Below are positions 60,540-64,000 of a DNA stretch of 64,000 nucleotides, one piece after another. The notes below the pieces were generated by a model that searched no databases, was not told the origin of the DNA, and saw only the letters and a list, made by a program, of their open reading frames with translations. The DNA lies in contig LJSU01000019.1 of NCBI GenBank assembly GCA_001314705.1, forward strand, positions 290,035 through 354,034. The letters are read 5' to 3'. The position numbers and the translations under genes are program-made. Origin of the DNA: Rhodobacteraceae bacterium HLUCCO07. Lineage in GTDB: Bacteria > Pseudomonadota > Alphaproteobacteria > Rhodobacterales > Rhodobacteraceae. Within the stretch, counting starts at the first letter, position 1. Each line of letters begins with the position of its first letter.

Positions 60540-61427
60540 TCAATCCTCGACCGTGCTCACGGCCTCGAACCCCGAGACGACATCCATCAGTTCGCGTGTG
60601 ATCGTCTCCTGCCGCTTGACGCGATAGAGCTGCATCAGGTCCGCGCGCCGCTCTTCGATATTCCGCTCGGCACCCTGCATCGCCGCCAGCCGCGTTGCGT
60701 GTTCGCTGACCAGAGCCTCGGCCAGGGCACTGTAGAGAATGACAAAAAGCCGCTGCTGCACCAGCCATGACAAGAGCGCGGGCGGGGACATGCGGAAAAA
60801 CGGCAGGCCCGGCCCGGGCCAGGGCGCATCGAGAAGAGATCTCATGTAGGCGTCCGACAGCGGGAGCAATTGCCGCTCGAGCGGCTTTGCCAAGAGGCGG
60901 CCCTCGCGCCGGTTATGCACCACCCGGATGCGGCCGATACCGTCCTCGCGCTGCCACCGGTCGCTCTGAACGATCACCGACTGCACCAGAGCGGACAGAC
61001 CGGCCACAGATCCGGGCAGGGCAAATAGCGTGTCGACGCTTTGACCGGCCGATTCCAGCCGCGCCGCCGCACGCAGGCCGATCACGGCCAGCAGGGTTTC
61101 TGGCCCCTCGATCCGCTCAAGGGCATGACGCGTGACGGTCTCGTTATAGCGCCCGCAGAGCCCCCGCTCGGAACCGATGACGATAAGCGCCGTGCGCGAT
61201 GATCCCTCTACGCCGGTCTGTGGCAAAGGCAGGCCACGGGCGCGACGATCATGCAGCAGCGCCATCAGGCCCAGATCAACCGTGCGCGCGTAACCGCCCA
61301 GCGCCTCCTCTGCCTGCTCGAATTGCCGGATGCTGACGGCTGACAGGGCCTTCATCGTGCGCACGATCGAGTGTATGTCCCCGGCGGTGTCCAGAGCATC
61401 GGATAGGGTTTCAAGCGTCTGCATCAT
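60540..61427 (-). CDS. atpG: alternative F1Fo ATPase gamma subunit
   Basis: The 295-residue subunit starts [20 protein letters not shown], with a long N-terminal coil ([20 protein letters not shown]) and the C-terminal coil [40 protein letters not shown], which form the central stalk. [15 protein letters not shown] is the conserved middle motif. Divergence from ordinary gamma subunits fits the separate N-ATPase group. It overlaps the atpA stop. It is the last gene of the group (order ...E-F-A-G). Confidence 0.9.
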   Translation of the reverse strand: MMQTLETLSDALDTAGDIHSIVRTMKALSAVSIRQFEQAEEALGGYARTVDLGLMALLHDRRARGLPLPQTGVEGSSRTALIVIGSERGLCGRYNETVTRHALERIEGPETLLAVIGLRAAARLESAGQSVDTLFALPGSVAGLSALVQSVIVQSDRWQREDGIGRIRVVHNRREGRLLAKPLERQLLPLSDAYMRSLLDAPWPGPGLPFFRMSPPALLSWLVQQRLFVILYSALAEALVSEHATRLAAMQGAERNIEERRADLMQLYRVKRQETITRELMDVVSGFEAVSTVED

Positions 61428-62949
61428 CGCCATCCTCATCCGTATCAACCAGTGCCGCGCGCATTGCCTCGATCAGCGCCCCGCGATGGTCTTCGGTCAG
61501 CTTTTCACCAGCCTCGATCACCTCGCAGATGTCGGGGCAGCGGTCACGCACCGCGCGCTGAACGCGCTCTTCTGCCCCGGCCACATCCTGTGGTTCGATA
61601 TCGTCAAACAGGCCCTCCGTCGCGGCCAGCAACGCCGCGATCTGTTCAGGCACAGCAAGGTGATGTTGTTCGTGCTGTTTGAGAACCTCGCGCACCCGCA
61701 GGCCGCGCGTCAGCTTGGCCCGCGTCTCGTCATCCATCTGGGTGCCGAAACGCGCGAAGGTCTCCAGCTCCTCGAATTGCGAATACATCAGCCGCAAATT
61801 GCCCGCGACTGCCCGGAACGCAGGAAGCTGCACCTTGCCTCCAACGCGGCTGACCGAGGAACCGATATCCACCGCCGGCAACTGGCCCTTCTCGAACAGG
61901 CCCGGCGAGAGGTAGATCTGGCCGTCGGTGATCGAGATCAGGTTCGTCGGGATATAGGCCGAGATGTTCTGCGCCTGCGTCTCGATAATCGGCAGGGCGG
62001 TCAGCGACCCGCCGCCATGTTCCTTGCGCAAGTGGGTGGCGCGTTCCAGCAGTCGCGAATGGATGTAGAAGATGTCGCCGGGATAGGCTTCGCGACCCGG
62101 CGGGCGCCGCAGCAGCAGCGACAGTTGACGATAGGCCCGCGCGTGGCGGGTGAGATCGTCATATACGATCAGCACATCGCGCCCCTGCGCCATGAACTGC
62201 TCTGCCATGGTGGTGGCGGCATAGGGCGCCACGAATTGCAGGCCCGGCGCGTCCTGACTGCTGGCCACGACAACGATGGTGCGCACCATCGCGCCGTGAT
62301 CGCGCAGGCTGCGCAGAACGCGGGCCACTGCCGAGGCGCGTTGCCCGACGGCGCAGTAAATCGAGAGCACGCCCGTGTCTGTCTGGTTGAGGATCGCATC
62401 GACGGCGATGGCGGTCTTGCCGGTCTGGCGGTCGCCGAGGATCAACTCGCGCTGGCCGCGCCCGATGGGGATGGCGGCATCCACGGCCTTTATCCCGGTC
62501 TGTAGCGGCACGTTCACGGGATCGCGGTGCATGATCGGCGGGGCGATCCGCTCGACGGGCATCCGTGCGTCGGCCTCGACGGACCCGGCATCATCGAGCG
62601 GCCGCCCCAGCGGGTCGAGCACCCGGCCCAGCAGCGCTTCGCCCACCGGCACATCCACCACTCTTTCAGTGCGATGCAGCCGGTCGCCGGGGCGCAGATG
62701 ACCGGTATCACCCAGAACGATCACGCCAACGCGATCCTCGCGCAGGTTTGACGCGATGCCCATCAGTCCGCCCTCGAACTCGACCAGTTCGTTGGCGTGC
62801 AGATCCGTAAAACCCGCCACCTGCGCCACGCCGTTCCCGACCGAAACGACATGCGCAACCTCGGTCGTCTCAAGGCGAGGCTTGGTGTTTTCGAGCGCCG
62901 TGTCCAATGGATCAAACAGCGTGTCGCGCAGGGTCTTGAGCATCTTCAC
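61411..62949 (-). CDS. atpA: alternative F1Fo ATPase alpha subunit
   Basis: The 512-residue alpha subunit has Walker [17 protein letters not shown] at about 169-184, the [19 protein letters not shown] region, [40 protein letters not shown] and [20 protein letters not shown]. The N terminus [20 protein letters not shown] is the beta-barrel. It belongs to the second, N-type set found beside, not in place of, the normal atpHAGDC. The gene follows atpF with a few bases between. Confidence 0.93.
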   Translation of the reverse strand: MKMLKTLRDTLFDPLDTALENTKPRLETTEVAHVVSVGNGVAQVAGFTDLHANELVEFEGGLMGIASNLREDRVGVIVLGDTGHLRPGDRLHRTERVVDVPVGEALLGRVLDPLGRPLDDAGSVEADARMPVERIAPPIMHRDPVNVPLQTGIKAVDAAIPIGRGQRELILGDRQTGKTAIAVDAILNQTDTGVLSIYCAVGQRASAVARVLRSLRDHGAMVRTIVVVASSQDAPGLQFVAPYAATTMAEQFMAQGRDVLIVYDDLTRHARAYRQLSLLLRRPPGREAYPGDIFYIHSRLLERATHLRKEHGGGSLTALPIIETQAQNISAYIPTNLISITDGQIYLSPGLFEKGQLPAVDIGSSVSRVGGKVQLPAFRAVAGNLRLMYSQFEELETFARFGTQMDDETRAKLTRGLRVREVLKQHEQHHLAVPEQIAALLAATEGLFDDIEPQDVAGAEERVQRAVRDRCPDICEVIEAGEKLTEDHRGALIEAMRAALVDTDEDGDDADA

Positions 62950-62955
62950 GCCACC

Positions 62956-63750
62956 TCACAGCTCATCCGCGGTCTCTTTGCGTCTGACGGGGCTCGCGGA
63001 GTCCAGAAGCTCTTCAAGTTCGCTGTTCAGGCGCTTGAGATGCCGCGCGGCTGACCATTCCACGGTCTGTTCGCCGATGGTCAGGCGCACTCCAAGCAGC
63101 ACTTCATTATCCTCCCGGTACTCCACCTCGATGTCGGTCTCGAACTGCTCGTGGATCGCGCGGGTGATCTTTCGGCGGGCAGACGCATCAAGCGGAGCCG
63201 CAGTTTCCACCAGTGCCAAGGCTTCCGTGCTGTTGGCGGCGGTGGCCATCTTCTTGCGATTCTTTGCGTCCAGATCCTTGAGCTTTGCAACAAAGCCCTG
63301 CGCAATCTGGTCGTCCAGCGCGCCCGAGGTGAACTCGGCCACGAGCCGACCCGCGATGTCCAGCACCTTGTGCCCGGCCTTGCGCTGCATCTCCCGTACG
63401 AAATCGGCGCGTTCTTCCACAAGCATGTCTTTCCACTTCTTGCGCTTTTGCTCGACCTCGTCGCGGATGTCCTGCTCCAGCCGCTGCCTTAGCTCATTGG
63501 CCTCGACGCGCGCCTCCTCAAGTATCTCCTGCGTTGCCTCCTCAAGCTCATCACGCTTCTTGCGCAGGTTCTTGGCCTCATCCTCAGCCTCCTTTCGGCG
63601 GGACCTTGCATCCGAAAGCCGCTCTTCGATGCGGGCCTCACGCCGGGTCATGGCGTTGGTGATGGGACGGTAGAGAAACCGTTGCAGCAGCCAGATAAGA
63701 ACAAGAAAGTTGACGATCTGGGCGGCAACGGTCAGCCAGTCGATCTGCAT
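62956..63750 (-). CDS. atpF: alternative F1Fo ATPase b subunit (with delta-like C terminus)
   Basis: The 264-residue protein starts MQIDWLTVAAQIVNFLVLIW with a single membrane helix, followed by an extended coiled coil (RREARIEERLSDARSRRKEA, ATQEILEEARVEANELRQRL). The C-terminal region (ARRKITRAIHEQFETDIEVE, VLLGVRLTIGEQTVEWSAAR) resembles a delta-type domain, as in the longer b subunits of N-ATPases, which lack a separate atpH. Its start is four bases from the atpE stop. Confidence 0.88.
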   Translation of the reverse strand: MQIDWLTVAAQIVNFLVLIWLLQRFLYRPITNAMTRREARIEERLSDARSRRKEAEDEAKNLRKKRDELEEATQEILEEARVEANELRQRLEQDIRDEVEQKRKKWKDMLVEERADFVREMQRKAGHKVLDIAGRLVAEFTSGALDDQIAQGFVAKLKDLDAKNRKKMATAANSTEALALVETAAPLDASARRKITRAIHEQFETDIEVEYREDNEVLLGVRLTIGEQTVEWSAARHLKRLNSELEELLDSASPVRRKETADEL

Positions 63751-63753
63751 GGA

Positions 63754-63915
63754 TCAGCCTCCGCCGCCAAGGGCCGTCACATCAACGAACGGGTTGGCGA
63801 AGAGCAGTATCATCGACACGACGAAGCAGTAGATGGCCGTGGATTCGATCATCGCGAGGCTGACGAAGAGCGTGCGCGTGATGGTGTTCGAGGCATCGGG
63901 TTTGTGAATCGGCAT
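63754..63915 (-). pseudogene. atpE: truncated c subunit of the N-type ATPase, fused to an IS end
   Basis: The open frame has 53 codons and reads MPIHKPDASNTITRTLFVSL, then AMIESTAIYCFVVSMILLFA and NPFVDVTALGGGG. Only the polar loop and second membrane helix of subunit c are present. The first helix is missing: sequence upstream of the Pro-Asp-Ala-Ser-Asn is the end of an IS21-like element, whose own ATG-containing end supplies MPIH. The second helix keeps E-S-T-x-x-Y, the Na+ ligand set of sodium-type c rings. The Fo part of this ATPase is therefore unlikely to work unless another c gene is present. Confidence 0.85.
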
Positions 63916-64000
63916 GCAAAAGTGACCCACCTGGGTGGGTTATGATCATCTAAAACTGACCCACCTGCCACGTTAGCATCCGTGCGTCCATGCACGGAGG
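63903..64000. mobile_element. end of an IS21-like insertion sequence, truncated by the window
   Basis: The element begins TGTGAATCGGCATGCAAAAG at the atpE junction. AAAAGTGACCCACCTG and AAAACTGACCCACCTG occur 34 bases apart, the multiple terminal repeats expected for IS21-type elements. A palindrome CCGTGC/GCACGG follows near the window end. The transposase genes (istA/istB) would lie beyond base 64,000. The family call rests on this end only. Confidence 0.65.

Overview
The window looks like the chromosome of an alphaproteobacterium of the Rhodobacteraceae (Roseobacter group). Support comes from the high-GC coding style, the nrdR-ribD/ribE/ribB/ribH/nusB arrangement with a ribB whose GTP-cyclohydrolase half has decayed, the soxBDAG sarcosine oxidase cluster, the ubiTUV genes behind an Fnr-type box, TadE/TadG-like cassettes and roseobacter-style intergenic repeats. 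No rRNA or CRISPR array is visible. One tRNA gene (tRNA-Glu, TTC) is present.

Layout. 1-2.8 kb: end of an EamA transporter, small DUF proteins, a TrmN6-like methyltransferase and a polyprenyl diphosphate synthase. 2.8-13 kb: riboflavin genes on the minus strand (nusB, ribH, ribB, ribE, ribD) with nrdR, interrupted by an exported MBL-fold hydrolase and by a plus-strand capsule set (kpsS-like, Wza/KpsD-like, kpsC). A perfect 13-bp hairpin overlaps the ribB ribosome-binding site. 13-16 kb: yjbQ and the oxygen-independent ubiquinone genes ubiT-ubiU-ubiV with an FNR-like box, but ubiV carries an in-frame amber codon. 16-21.6 kb: small proteins, rpoD, dnaG. 21.8-28.5 kb: heterotetrameric sarcosine oxidase and a glutamate-type dehydrogenase. 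28.8-34.6 kb: two tandem copies of a three-gene cassette (vWA TadG-like plus two TadE-like proteins). 34.7-41.2 kb: pirin, a SulP transporter without STAS domain, a TetR regulator, a small lipoprotein, homoserine dehydrogenase and recJ.

The most unusual object lies at 41,375-51,355. It is a compact integrated element of about 10 kb at the 3' end of tRNA-Glu, bounded by 18-bp direct repeats. It carries an integrase (broken by a one-base deletion), a regulator with two 16-bp operators, unknown accessory genes, and a capsid and DNA-packaging set: portal, HK97-type protease, major capsid protein, HNH nuclease, head-closure protein, large terminase and gp6-like connector. It has no recognisable tail, lysis or replication genes. 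The head genes run capsid, protease, portal, the reverse of the usual HK97-phage order. The best reading is a capsid-forming phage satellite that would borrow tails from a helper, now probably immobilised. A 360-base gap upstream of the terminase holds two strong inverted repeats that may be packaging or control sites.

Right of the element are scars (an IS3-type orfA fragment, an ABC-2 permease remnant), then a low-oxygen/stress island: a type II P-type ATPase, dodecin, phasin-like protein, Crp/Fnr regulator, CBS-pair protein, SDR, HdeD-like protein, and the end of an alternative (N-type, apparently Na+-coupled) F1Fo-ATPase operon (atpE, atpF, atpA, atpG). Three TTAAC-N4-GTTAA-like palindromes in this island are candidate sites for the Crp/Fnr protein. 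The atpE gene is cut by an IS21-like element that runs out of the window, so this ATPase is probably broken here.
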